Shown: piece by piece, positions 1 through 5,783 of the stretch
How the letters are laid out: each line of letters starts with the position of its first letter
How positions within the stretch are numbered: position 1 is the stretch's first letter
NCBI GenBank assembly: GCA_026394025.1
Contig: JAPKZC010000648.1
Location: 1 to 5,783, forward strand
Reading direction: 5' to 3'
From: Candidatus Solibacter sp.
GTDB lineage: Bacteria > Acidobacteriota > Terriglobia > Bryobacterales > Bryobacteraceae
DNA: 5,783 nucleotides
Notes under the pieces: model-generated
The model's database searches: none
Told to the model about the DNA's origin: nothing
The model's input: only the letters and a program-made list of their open reading frames with translations
Made by a program: the position numbers and the translations under genes

Positions 1-1391
1 GCGGGGAGGCGGCGGCGCTCGCGGAGATCGACCGTCAGTCGAAAATCCTCAGCGCCTACGACCCGCAGAGCGAGTTCAGCCAGTGGATGCGGACGTCGGG
101 GCAAGCGGTGAAGGTATCGCCCGAGTTGTTCGAAGTGCTGGGACTTTTCGACCAGTGGCGGGAACGCACCGGCGGCGCTCTGGACGCGTCGGCGGAGGCG
201 GTGGGCCGCGTCTGGAAGACGGCCGCGGCGGCAAAGCGTCTGCCCACGGCGCCGGAGCTTGCGGCGGCGGTGGCCGCGGTGCGGCAGCGCCACTGGCGGT
301 TGGACGCCGCGGCGCGTAAGGCGACGCATCTCAGCGATACGCCGCTGGCGCTGAATTCCTTCGCCAAGAGCTACATCGCAGGATACGCGGCCGACGCGGT
401 GCTGGCAGCGGGGAGCGTGACCGGCGTGGTGGTCAATATCGGCGGCGACATTGTGGTCCGCGGCGCGTGGACGGAGCCGGTGAACATCGCCGACCCCTTG
501 GCGGACGCGGAGAACAGCGCGCCGATCGCGCAACTTGTGGTGCGGGACCGCGCGGTGGCCACGAGCGGCAACTACCGGCGCGGCGTGCGGATTGGGGACC
601 GATTCTACTCGCACATCGTGGACCCGCGCACCGGTCAGCCGGTGGATCACGTAATCAGCTCCACCGTGGTGGCGGCGGACGCGGCGGAAGCGGGTGCGCT
701 GGCGACAGCCTTCTGCGTGCTGACTCCAGAGGAGAGCCGGCGTCTGGCAGCGGGCATGCCGGGGGTGGAGTACCTGCTGGTGGAGAGAAATGGGAACCGG
801 CTGGAGAGCGCCGGTTGGCGGGCTTTGGAAACGCCGCAATTGGGGATGGCGCCGGGATTTGCGCCTGGGTTCGCGGCGAAACCCGCGCCGGCGGCGGCAG
901 CCGACCAGGTAGGGCCGTCCGGGGCATGGGACGCCTCGTTCGAACTGACGATCAATCTGGAACTGGCCCGCCTGGACGGGATGCGCGCGCGCCGGCCCTA
1001 CGTGGCGGCATGGATCGAGGATAAGGACAAGCTCCCGGTGCGCACCATCGGGCTCTGGTTTGACAAGGCCCGCTGGTTGCCGGAACTGCGCGCCTGGAAT
1101 CGGGACGACCGTATGCGCGCCATGGCCGAGGGCAACGACATCACGGCGTCGGTTTCGAGCGCCACGCGGCCGCCGGGAAAGTACTCATTGAAATGGGATG
1201 GCAAGGACAACGCGGGCAAGCCTGTGAGAGCGGGCAAGTACACGGTATGCATCGAGGTGACGCGCGAACACGGCACCTATCAGGTGATGCGGCAGGAGAT
1301 GGATTTCACGGGCGTGCCCAGGCAGGTTCAATTGCCGCCGAACGAGGAAGTGGCCGGCGCGTCGATCGATTACGGCAAGAAGGTACATTGA
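1..1391 (+). CDS. ApbE-type FAD:protein FMN transferase fused to C-terminal DUF2271 domain (5' partial)
   Basis: The frame is open from base 3 and enters the window inside the protein: EIDRQSKILSAYDPQSEFS is the usual early ApbE segment, so the ATG at 87 is internal and the true start and any signal peptide lie upstream. Residues are numbered from that ATG. The ApbE core runs to about residue 245, with NIGGDIVVRG, ATSGNY and HIVDPRTGQPV all recognisable. ApbE enzymes move FMN from FAD onto Ser/Thr of extracytosolic proteins. An Ala/Pro/Gly-rich linker (about 251-280, with APGF repeated) leads to a DUF2271 domain (about 281-425) with GKYSLKWDGKDNAGKPVRAGKY and REHGTYQ; its role is unknown and the WDGKD part resembles FlgD-like Ig folds. 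Oddities: ALATA is preceded by Gly203 where ApbE normally has a metal-binding Asp, and the usual AKGYxxD reads AKSYIAG. Activity is therefore uncertain; family membership is not. The PepSY gene follows one base after the stop. Confidence 0.88.
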   Translation, partial: GEAAALAEIDRQSKILSAYDPQSEFSQWMRTSGQAVKVSPELFEVLGLFDQWRERTGGALDASAEAVGRVWKTAAAAKRLPTAPELAAAVAAVRQRHWRLDAAARKATHLSDTPLALNSFAKSYIAGYAADAVLAAGSVTGVVVNIGGDIVVRGAWTEPVNIADPLADAENSAPIAQLVVRDRAVATSGNYRRGVRIGDRFYSHIVDPRTGQPVDHVISSTVVAADAAEAGALATAFCVLTPEESRRLAAGMPGVEYLLVERNGNRLESAGWRALETPQLGMAPGFAPGFAAKPAPAAAADQVGPSGAWDASFELTINLELARLDGMRARRPYVAAWIEDKDKLPVRTIGLWFDKARWLPELRAWNRDDRMRAMAEGNDITASVSSATRPPGKYSLKWDGKDNAGKPVRAGKYTVCIEVTREHGTYQVMRQEMDFTGVPRQVQLPPNEEVAGASIDYGKKVH

Positions 1392-1392
1392 G

Positions 1393-2040
1393 ATGATGGT
1401 CCGCGAGGCGCCGGCGGTGGCGCACCCTCATGTTTTCGATTGGAAGCACGTCTGGAAGAAGCGCCTCGTCACGTGGTCGCGCTGGCTGCACATATACCTC
1501 TCGATGGTGAGTTTCGCCATCCTGTTCTTCTTTGCAGTGACGGGGCTGACGGTGAATCACATCGAGTGGTTCACGCACCAGCAGAAGACGTTCCAATACA
1601 AGGGTACGATGCGACGGGCGTGGCTGCGCCCGGCGGATGGAAAAGAGGTAAGCAAGTTGGAAGTTGTGGAACAACTGCGAAAAGTTCACGGGATCAAGGC
1701 CGCGCTAAGCGATTTCCGGGTGGACGACGCGCAGTGCTCGGTGTCCTTCAAGGGGCCGGGATACACGGCGGACACCTTCATCGACCGGGATGCCGGAACT
1801 TACGAAGTGACGGAGACGCGGATGGGTTGGGGAGCCATCGTCAACGATCTGCATAAGGGGCGCGACACGGGCCCCGCGTGGAAACTGCTGATCGATCTCT
1901 CGGCGGTGCTGATGACGTTCGTCTCGGTCACAGGCATGGCGCTGATCTTCTTTTTGGCGAAGCGGCGGTTCTCGGGACTGATGGCGGCAGGGGTTGGGGC
2001 GGTGCTTTGCTACGTGGTGTATCTGGTGTGGGTCACGTAG
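1393..2040 (+). CDS. PepSY-associated transmembrane protein
   Basis: A 215-residue membrane protein. The start at 1393 is preceded by AAGAAGG (1377-1383), nine bases upstream, and lies one base past the upstream stop, so translation is probably coupled to the ApbE-DUF2271 gene. Helix 1 spans about residues 32-54 (WLHIYLSMVSFAILFFFAVTG), helix 2 about 165-188 and helix 3 about 195-213. The basic residues KKR at 22-24 and KRR at 190-192 place the N terminus and the 2-3 loop in the cytoplasm, and the 110-residue PepSY-like region (about 55-162) outside. The segment NDLHKGRDTG before helix 2 and the TG motifs ending helix 1 and inside helix 2 are typical of PepSY_TM proteins. His33, His56 and His154 flank the helices and could bind haem or metal; this is inference. 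Such proteins are associated with iron/siderophore reduction and with ApbE-linked redox systems. No FMN-attachment motif (D-x-x-S/T-G-A-T type) is visible, so it is unlikely itself to be the flavinylated partner. Confidence 0.85.
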   Translation: MMVREAPAVAHPHVFDWKHVWKKRLVTWSRWLHIYLSMVSFAILFFFAVTGLTVNHIEWFTHQQKTFQYKGTMRRAWLRPADGKEVSKLEVVEQLRKVHGIKAALSDFRVDDAQCSVSFKGPGYTADTFIDRDAGTYEVTETRMGWGAIVNDLHKGRDTGPAWKLLIDLSAVLMTFVSVTGMALIFFLAKRRFSGLMAAGVGAVLCYVVYLVWVT

Positions 2041-2079
2041 GGCGGGGGGGGCCGGGCGGCGCTCGGATGGACCCGCGTT

Positions 2080-2202
2080 TTACGCCAGGAGCTTACGGAG
2101 TGGCGTGGCCGGCCACTCGGCGAAGAGGGTTTCCGGGAGATAGCGCGCCCTGTTGAAGGACGGCGTAACGACGGAAACCAGGGGACCGGGGGCGAGATCC
2201 AC
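2080..2202 (-). pseudogene. Family 2 glycosyltransferase N-terminal fragment (truncated)
   Basis: Reading the minus strand of the spacer from a GTG at 2202 to a TAA at 2082-2080 gives 40 residues. They include LVSVVTPSFNRARYLPETL (2181-2125), which closely matches the first beta strand and following helix of GT-A glycosyltransferases of family 2 (pattern VSVVTPSFN-x-ARYL-x-ET). Those enzymes transfer sugars from nucleotide-sugars, often for surface polysaccharides. GGGAG sits six bases before the GTG, so the start region may be original. After ETLF the similarity ends, and about 14 unrelated residues precede the stop. The expected next elements (SVL-x-Q-x-YPN and the DDGS/DGGS metal-site region) are absent from all three minus frames down to the PepSY gene. 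Roughly 90% of the usual length is missing, so this is a stub left by deletion or rearrangement. An expressed 40-residue peptide is possible but unlikely. Confidence 0.72.
2098..2118. repeat. GC-rich hairpin (7-bp arms, 7-base loop)
   Basis: GAGTGGC (2098-2104) and GCCACTC (2112-2118) are perfect inverted arms around GTGGCCG. The hairpin lies 57 bases past the PepSY stop and could help end or stabilise that transcript. No T run follows on either strand, so it is not a standard intrinsic terminator. It also falls in the tail of the decayed glycosyltransferase fragment, so it may be incidental. Confidence 0.35.
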
Positions 2203-2303
2203 GGCCAACTCCCACTATGTCGGAGGCGGAAAATGGGGCTTGTTGTTACACTAAGGCAAGCCCTCGGTCTTCGCAGGAATTCGGCTCTGAATTTCATCGA
2301 TAC

Positions 2304-2323
2304 GAGGCAGGTACACTGGCTTG
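2304..2323 (+). promoter_or_regulatory. nadE: RBS and TTG start of nadE
   Basis: GAGGCAGG (2304-2311) ends nine bases before TTG at 2321. The residues read from this TTG, MRLALLQINPTAGDLDGN, are the conserved first strand and loop of glutamine-dependent NadE. The next in-frame ATG is codon 37 (2429), which would remove that strand, so TTG is the real start. Confidence 0.8.
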
Positions 2324-3955
2324 CGTCTAGCGCTCCTTCAAATCAATCCAACGGCCGGCGACCTGGATGGAAACTCCGCGCTGATCGTCCGTGCGGCACA
2401 GGTGGCACAGGCTCAGGGCGCGGACCTCATGGTCACGCCCGAGTTGGCGTTGATGGGCTATCTTCCGCGGGATCTGCTGATGAACCAGGGCTTCATTCGG
2501 CGGGGCAGTGAGAAGCTGCTGCACATAGCCAGAGAACTGAAGGACGCGCCGCCGCTGCTGGTGGGCGTGGCAACGCCGAACCCCTCGGACGTGGGGCGCC
2601 CCTTGTACAACAGCGCGGTGCTGTTGCGCGACGGTGCGGTGGGGCAGGCGTTCCACAAATCGCTCTTGCCGACCTACGATGTCTTCGATGAAGACCGTTA
2701 CTTCGAGCCGTTCCAGGGAACGCAACTTCTGGAGTTGAACGGCGTGCGGCTGGGCATCAGCATCTGCGAAGACGTCTGGAACGACCGCGATTTCTGGAAA
2801 CGGCGGCGCTATCACCAGGATCCGATCCTGGCCCTGGCCAAAGCGGGCGCGCAGGCGATTGTGAATCTCTCGGCGTCGCCATTTACGGTGGGCAAGCACG
2901 TGTTGCGCGAGGAGATGCTGGGGCACATGGCGCAGAAGTACAGTCTGCCGGTGGCGATCGTCAATCAGGTGGGAGCCAACGACGACCTGATTTTCGACGG
3001 CCGCAGCAGCGTCTTCGATGCGCGGGGGAACCTGTTTGCGCGCGCCAAAGGCTTTGAAGACGACGTGCTGACGGTAGATCTGCTGGCCGGGACGGGTGAG
3101 ATTGCCAGCGACGATTTTCTGCCCGAGGCCGAGGTCTGGAACGCGCTGGTGCTGGGGGTGCGCGATTATGCCCGCAAGACGCGATTCGGCAAGGTTCTGC
3201 TGGGGCTCTCCGGCGGAATCGATTCCGCGCTGACGGCGGCGATTGCGGCCGATGCCATGGGTCCGAACAACGTCCTGGGTGTCATTATGCCTTCGCGCTT
3301 TTCGAGCCAGGGGAGCATCGGCGATTCGGTGGAACTGGCGGGGAACCTGGGCATCCAGACCATGCTGCTGCCGATTTCGGACATCATGAAGACCTACGAC
3401 GGCGTGCTGGCGGACGCCTTCGCCGGCTTGAACGCGGATGTGACCGAGGAGAACATCCAATCGCGCATCCGCGGCAATCTGCTGATGGCGCTCTCCAACA
3501 AGTTCGGGTCGCTACTGCTGACTACGGGAAATAAGAGCGAGATGTCGGTGGGGTACTGCACGCTGTACGGCGACATGAACGGCGGGCTGGCGGTGATTGC
3601 GGACCTGCCGAAGACGATGGTGTACCGGGTGGCGCGCTGGCGCAACCAGCGTGGCAGGGCGATTCCGGAAGCGACCATCACGAAGGCGCCTTCGGCCGAG
3701 CTGCGGCCGGATCAGACCGACCAGGACAGCCTGCCGCCCTACGATCTGCTGGACGAGATTCTGGAATTACATGTGGAGCAGTGCCGCAGCGCGGAGGAGA
3801 TCATCGCGGAAGGCTACGATGAGCACACGGTCCGCCGGGTGCTCCGCCTGGTGCGCATCGCGGAGTTCAAGAGAAAACAGGCTGCCCCGGTTCTGAAGGT
3901 GACGTCGCGCGCCTTCGGCACCGGTTGGCGGATGCCGATCGTACGGCAGGAGTAA
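2321..3955 (+). CDS. nadE: Glutamine-dependent NAD+ synthetase
   Basis: A complete 544-residue cytoplasmic enzyme that amidates deamido-NAD+ to NAD+ with ATP and glutamine, the last step of NAD biosynthesis. The N-terminal nitrilase-like amidase domain (about 1-260) has the full catalytic triad: Glu41 (TPELALMGY), Lys113 (HKSLLPTYDVFDEDRYF) and Cys149 (GISICEDVWN). It frees ammonia, which is channelled to the C-terminal synthetase domain (about 275-544). That domain carries the ATP-pyrophosphatase loop SGGIDS (297-302), MPSRFSSQGS, TTGNKSEMSVGYCTLYGDMNGG and KAPSAELRPDQTDQDSLPPYDLLD. Length and domain order match the usual two-domain bacterial enzyme, with no damage seen. It appears to be transcribed alone: the spacer upstream is 280 bases and the next gene converges from the other strand 51 bases away. 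Confidence 0.97.
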   Translation: MRLALLQINPTAGDLDGNSALIVRAAQVAQAQGADLMVTPELALMGYLPRDLLMNQGFIRRGSEKLLHIARELKDAPPLLVGVATPNPSDVGRPLYNSAVLLRDGAVGQAFHKSLLPTYDVFDEDRYFEPFQGTQLLELNGVRLGISICEDVWNDRDFWKRRRYHQDPILALAKAGAQAIVNLSASPFTVGKHVLREEMLGHMAQKYSLPVAIVNQVGANDDLIFDGRSSVFDARGNLFARAKGFEDDVLTVDLLAGTGEIASDDFLPEAEVWNALVLGVRDYARKTRFGKVLLGLSGGIDSALTAAIAADAMGPNNVLGVIMPSRFSSQGSIGDSVELAGNLGIQTMLLPISDIMKTYDGVLADAFAGLNADVTEENIQSRIRGNLLMALSNKFGSLLLTTGNKSEMSVGYCTLYGDMNGGLAVIADLPKTMVYRVARWRNQRGRAIPEATITKAPSAELRPDQTDQDSLPPYDLLDEILELHVEQCRSAEEIIAEGYDEHTVRRVLRLVRIAEFKRKQAAPVLKVTSRAFGTGWRMPIVRQE

Positions 3956-4006
3956 GCACGCGAGGACCTCACACGACCGGGGCTGACGTTGCGTGAGCGG
4001 CGTATC

Positions 4007-4921
4007 CTACTTCTCTCCCGTGGCCAGCATCGTCTCGAAGTGGGGAGCTTCCTGCTCGCGGTACACCACGGCGGTCTCCACGTTCTTGAAACCCGCCGCC
4101 TTCAGGTACCGTTCGATCTCTAACTCGGTGAAGCCCAGCCACAGGTCGGCGTACATTTCCCGGGCCTCTTCAAAGTGATGCCGGCTTAAGTCGAGGATCG
4201 CGATGCGCCCGCCGCGCTTGAGGATGCGCCACGCCTCGGCGATGGCCCGCTCCGGATGGACCGCGTGGTGCAGCGCCTGACTGAGGAACGCCAGATCCAC
4301 CGTGCCGCTGCGGATTGGCACGTCTTCCAGATCGCCCAGCCGGTATTCCAGATTTGCGATTTCGTGCTTGCGCGCCAACTCGGCGCCGAATTCCACCATT
4401 TTTTCCGAATTATCGATGGCGATGACCTTCTTCGCACGCTGCGCCATCAGCTGCGAGATGGTGCCCTCGCCGGCGCCGAGATCTGCAATCACCATCGGCG
4501 GCATCAGCTTCAATAACGCCTCGGCGACACCTTTCCAGGAGCGTCCCGGTACGTACTGGCGGCCGAACTTGCCGGCCAACTCGTCGAAGTAGCGGCGCAT
4601 GTTGTCGCGGCGCTTACTGAGGACGAGGCGCAGGGCGTCCTGATCCTGCCCGGCTTCGGGAATCTCCACCGCGGCCTGGCGGAAAAGCTCCATCAACTCG
4701 GTGGACGCGGTGAGGCGGTAGAAGGCGTTCTTCCCGGTGCGGCGGTCGTCCACCAGCCCCGCCTGCTTGAGTTGGGACAGGTGGGTGGAAATCTGGCTCT
4801 GGCCCCTGGACAGAACCTCCTGGAGTTCGGCCACGGACAGTTCCTCCTGTTCGAGAAGGAGCAGGACGCGCAGGCGATTGGGGTCCGCCGCCAGCCGTAG
4901 GGATTTCAGGATTGACGCCAT
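4007..4921 (-). CDS. ArsR-family regulator fused to SAM-dependent methyltransferase domain (probable SAM/SAH-sensing repressor)
   Basis: A 304-residue two-domain protein. Residues 1-85 are an ArsR winged helix: LAADPNRLRVLLLL, then ELSVAELQEVLSRGQSQIS with recognition helix THLSQLKQAGLV, and the wing DRRTGKNAFYRL. A linker region (about 90-140) leads to a class I methyltransferase fold (about 140-260) with motif I DLGAGEG (147-153), the strand-2 acidic residue in AIDNS (Asp170), GDLEDVPI (196-203) and VDLAFLSQALHH (208-219). The SAM site looks intact. The protein has no cysteine at all, so it is neither a Cys-based metal sensor nor an ArsM-type arsenite methyltransferase. It diverges from ahcY across a shared palindrome, which suggests that it senses SAM or SAH and regulates the methyl cycle, as ArsR-type SahR regulators do in some Proteobacteria. 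Whether it also methylates a substrate cannot be told. The ATG lacks a visible Shine-Dalgarno sequence (CACATTTTCACT precedes it). Confidence 0.9.
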   Translation of the reverse strand: MASILKSLRLAADPNRLRVLLLLEQEELSVAELQEVLSRGQSQISTHLSQLKQAGLVDDRRTGKNAFYRLTASTELMELFRQAAVEIPEAGQDQDALRLVLSKRRDNMRRYFDELAGKFGRQYVPGRSWKGVAEALLKLMPPMVIADLGAGEGTISQLMAQRAKKVIAIDNSEKMVEFGAELARKHEIANLEYRLGDLEDVPIRSGTVDLAFLSQALHHAVHPERAIAEAWRILKRGGRIAILDLSRHHFEEAREMYADLWLGFTELEIERYLKAAGFKNVETAVVYREQEAPHFETMLATGEK

Positions 4922-4941
4922 AGTGAAAATGTGGTTAATAT
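4912..4941 (+). promoter_or_regulatory. Candidate ahcY promoter
   Basis: TTGACG (4912-4917, five of six to the -35 consensus) and TAATAT (4936-4941, four of six to the -10) are separated by 18 bases. Transcription would begin near 4948, inside the palindrome, so a bound repressor would block it. The -35 lies within the first codons of the divergent regulator gene. This rests on consensus matching by eye only. Confidence 0.35.
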
Positions 4942-4965
4942 CAATGTATCAAGATTTATTGATAC
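4939..4965. promoter_or_regulatory. Probable operator shared by the ArsR-methyltransferase gene and ahcY
   Basis: GTATCAA (4946-4952) and TTGATAC (4959-4965) form a perfect 7-bp inverted repeat around a 6-base AT-rich centre. A further direct half site, TATCAA, lies at 4939-4944, eight bases before the second. The palindrome sits 24 bases from the regulator's start codon and 25 from the ahcY start, in the only AT-rich stretch of a GC-rich window. Dyads of this size suit dimeric ArsR-type winged helices. Likely action is repression of ahcY and autorepression, relieved or imposed by SAM/SAH; the direction of the response cannot be read from the sequence. Confidence 0.72.
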
Positions 4966-4975
4966 GAAGGTGATT

Positions 4976-4993
4976 GGAGACATACAAAAGATG
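4976..4993 (+). promoter_or_regulatory. ahcY: RBS and start of ahcY
   Basis: GGAG (4976-4979) lies eleven bases before the ATG at 4991, a slightly long spacing; GAAGG (4966-4970) is a second, more distant purine run. The ATG gives an N terminus of ordinary length ahead of the conserved region VADLSLAEWGRKEINIAE. Confidence 0.6.
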
Positions 4994-5783
4994 GGCACCG
5001 CAACAGTCAACCAAACCGCCGCCGAGTTCAAAGTGGCAGATCTCTCGCTGGCCGAATGGGGCCGCAAGGAGATCAACATCGCCGAGTTCGAAATGCCCGG
5101 CCTGATGTCGATCCGCAGGAAGTACGCCGAATCCAAACCGCTGGCCGGCGTGCGCATCACGGGTTCGCTGCACATGACCATTCAGACCGCCGTCCTGATT
5201 GAGACGCTGGTGGATCTCGGCGCCATTGTGCGCTGGGCGAGCTGCAACATCTTCTCCACGCAAGATCACGCGGCCGCGGCCATTGCCGCGGCGGGTGTGC
5301 CAGTGTTCGCCTGGAAGGGCGAGAGCCTCGAAGAGTACTGGTGGTGCACCTATCAGGCGGTGAGCCACGCCGGCGGGAACGGTCCGGAGCTGGTGGTGGA
5401 CGACGGCGGCGACGTGACGCTGCTGCTCCACAAAGGGTATGAACTCGAAAACGGCAGCGACTGGGTCAACAGCCCGTCGGAAGCCCACGAAGAGAAGGTC
5501 ATCAAGGATCTGCTGAAGAAGGTGTACGCGGAAGATCCTCAGCGCTGGCACAAAATGGTAAAGGCATGGCGCGGCGTCAGCGAAGAGACCACCACCGGCG
5601 TGCATCGTCTTTATAAGATGCAGGAACAGGGCAAGCTGCTGGTGCCGGCCATCAACGTCAACGATTCGGTGACCAAGAGCAAGTTCGACAACCTCTACGG
5701 CTGCCGCGAATCGCTGGCCGATGGCATCAAGCGCGCTACCGACGTCATGGTAGCGGGCAAGGTCGCCGTGATCTGCGGGTACG
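4991..5783 (+). CDS. ahcY: Adenosylhomocysteinase (SAH hydrolase), 3' partial
   Basis: The first 264 residues of a roughly 470-480-residue NAD-dependent cytoplasmic enzyme that splits S-adenosylhomocysteine to adenosine and homocysteine, relieving product inhibition of methyltransferases. Seen are the substrate-domain motifs GSLHMTIQTAVLIETL (His61), ASCNIFSTQDHAAAAI, VVDDGGD (Asp138), GVSEETTTGVHRLY (Glu199) and NVNDSVTKSKFDNLYGCRESL (Lys229, Asp233, Cys238). By spacing these match human His55, Asp131, Glu156, Lys186, Asp190 and Cys195. A stretch of about 36 residues (about 152-192) absent from the human enzyme marks the longer form common in bacteria and plants. The window ends at VAVICGY, just before the NAD-binding GDVGKG loop. 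The frame is intact to the last base. It is divergent from the ArsR-methyltransferase gene and shares a palindromic operator with it. Confidence 0.97.
   Translation, partial: MGTATVNQTAAEFKVADLSLAEWGRKEINIAEFEMPGLMSIRRKYAESKPLAGVRITGSLHMTIQTAVLIETLVDLGAIVRWASCNIFSTQDHAAAAIAAAGVPVFAWKGESLEEYWWCTYQAVSHAGGNGPELVVDDGGDVTLLLHKGYELENGSDWVNSPSEAHEEKVIKDLLKKVYAEDPQRWHKMVKAWRGVSEETTTGVHRLYKMQEQGKLLVPAINVNDSVTKSKFDNLYGCRESLADGIKRATDVMVAGKVAVICGY

Larger units (their letters stand above)
2041..2320. other. Spacer between PepSY gene and nadE
   Basis: These 280 bases hold a G8 run just after the PepSY stop (from 2044), a GC-rich hairpin (2098-2118), the minus-strand glycosyltransferase stub (2080-2202), and about 118 bases ahead of nadE that must contain its promoter. 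I see no convincing -35/-10 pair there; TACACT at 2247-2252 matches the -10 consensus at four of six positions but has no good -35 partner. The other open frames crossing the spacer resemble nothing I know. Confidence 0.6.

Noticed and set aside
2010..2297. Open frame of 95 codons on the minus strand across the spacer
   Set aside because: Its Arg/Ser/Pro-rich product is in a different frame from the glycosyltransferase-like residues and shows no family features.
2273..2299. AATTC-ggctct-GAATT inverted repeat upstream of nadE as an operator
   Set aside because: Five-base arms around an ordinary EcoRI-like sequence; expected by chance and with no supporting context.
2327..3460. Long open frame (377 codons) on the minus strand opposite nadE
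   Set aside because: It lies wholly inside a complete, motif-rich nadE; its His/Arg/Gln-rich translation resembles no family and is the usual antisense shadow of GC-rich coding sequence.
3968..3997. Inverted repeat CTCAC...GTGAG between the convergent genes, as a terminator
   Set aside because: Only five pairs with a 20-base loop and no T run; too weak to call.
4007..4921. Arsenite methyltransferase or arsenic-responsive ArsR
   Set aside because: The protein contains no cysteine, whereas both ArsM catalysis and typical ArsR arsenic sensing need cysteines, and the neighbour is ahcY, not an ars gene.
4922..4990. SAH or SAM riboswitch ahead of ahcY
   Set aside because: The leader is short and AT-rich, without the GC-rich paired core expected; the palindrome explains regulation better.
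4949..5605. Open frame of 218 codons on the minus strand opposite ahcY
   Set aside because: It overlaps well-conserved ahcY and the control region, and its translation has no recognisable domain.

Overview
The window is a GC-rich bacterial chromosomal segment. It carries five protein-coding genes, two of them cut by the window edges, plus one decayed gene fragment. The gene styles suggest a soil or environmental bacterium: an ApbE-DUF2271 fusion next to a PepSY membrane protein, a two-domain glutamine-dependent NAD synthetase with a TTG start, and a bacterial-type adenosylhomocysteinase run by an ArsR-methyltransferase fusion. Acidobacteriota (Bryobacter/Solibacter-like) is my best guess, by inference from style and composition only.

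Left part (1-2040, + strand): a two-gene unit. The first gene (5' end outside the window) encodes an ApbE-type flavin transferase domain fused to a DUF2271 domain. One base after its stop begins a three-helix PepSY-type membrane protein. Together they look like an extracytosolic flavin/iron redox or metal-uptake module. The ApbE domain has Gly where the family normally has a metal-binding Asp.

Middle (2041-3955): a 280-base spacer, then nadE (+), the last enzyme of NAD+ synthesis, with its complete amidase and synthetase active sites. The spacer is not empty. On the minus strand it keeps the start of a family 2 glycosyltransferase (LVSVVTPSFNRARYLPETL) behind a plausible RBS and GTG start. 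The reading then loses similarity and stops, so this is probably the stub of a gene deleted or interrupted by rearrangement.

Right part (4007-5783): an ArsR-type repressor fused to a SAM-dependent methyltransferase fold (- strand) is divergent from ahcY (+, 3' end outside the window). Their 69-base shared intergenic region is AT-rich and holds a perfect 7-bp inverted repeat (GTATCAA-N6-TTGATAC), almost equidistant from the two start codons, plus a third TATCAA half site. The likely logic is a local methyl-cycle switch: the fusion protein senses SAM or SAH through its methyltransferase fold and controls ahcY and itself. nadE and the repressor gene converge across a 51-base gap with no convincing terminator. 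I see no RNA genes, CRISPR arrays, insertion sequences or att sites.
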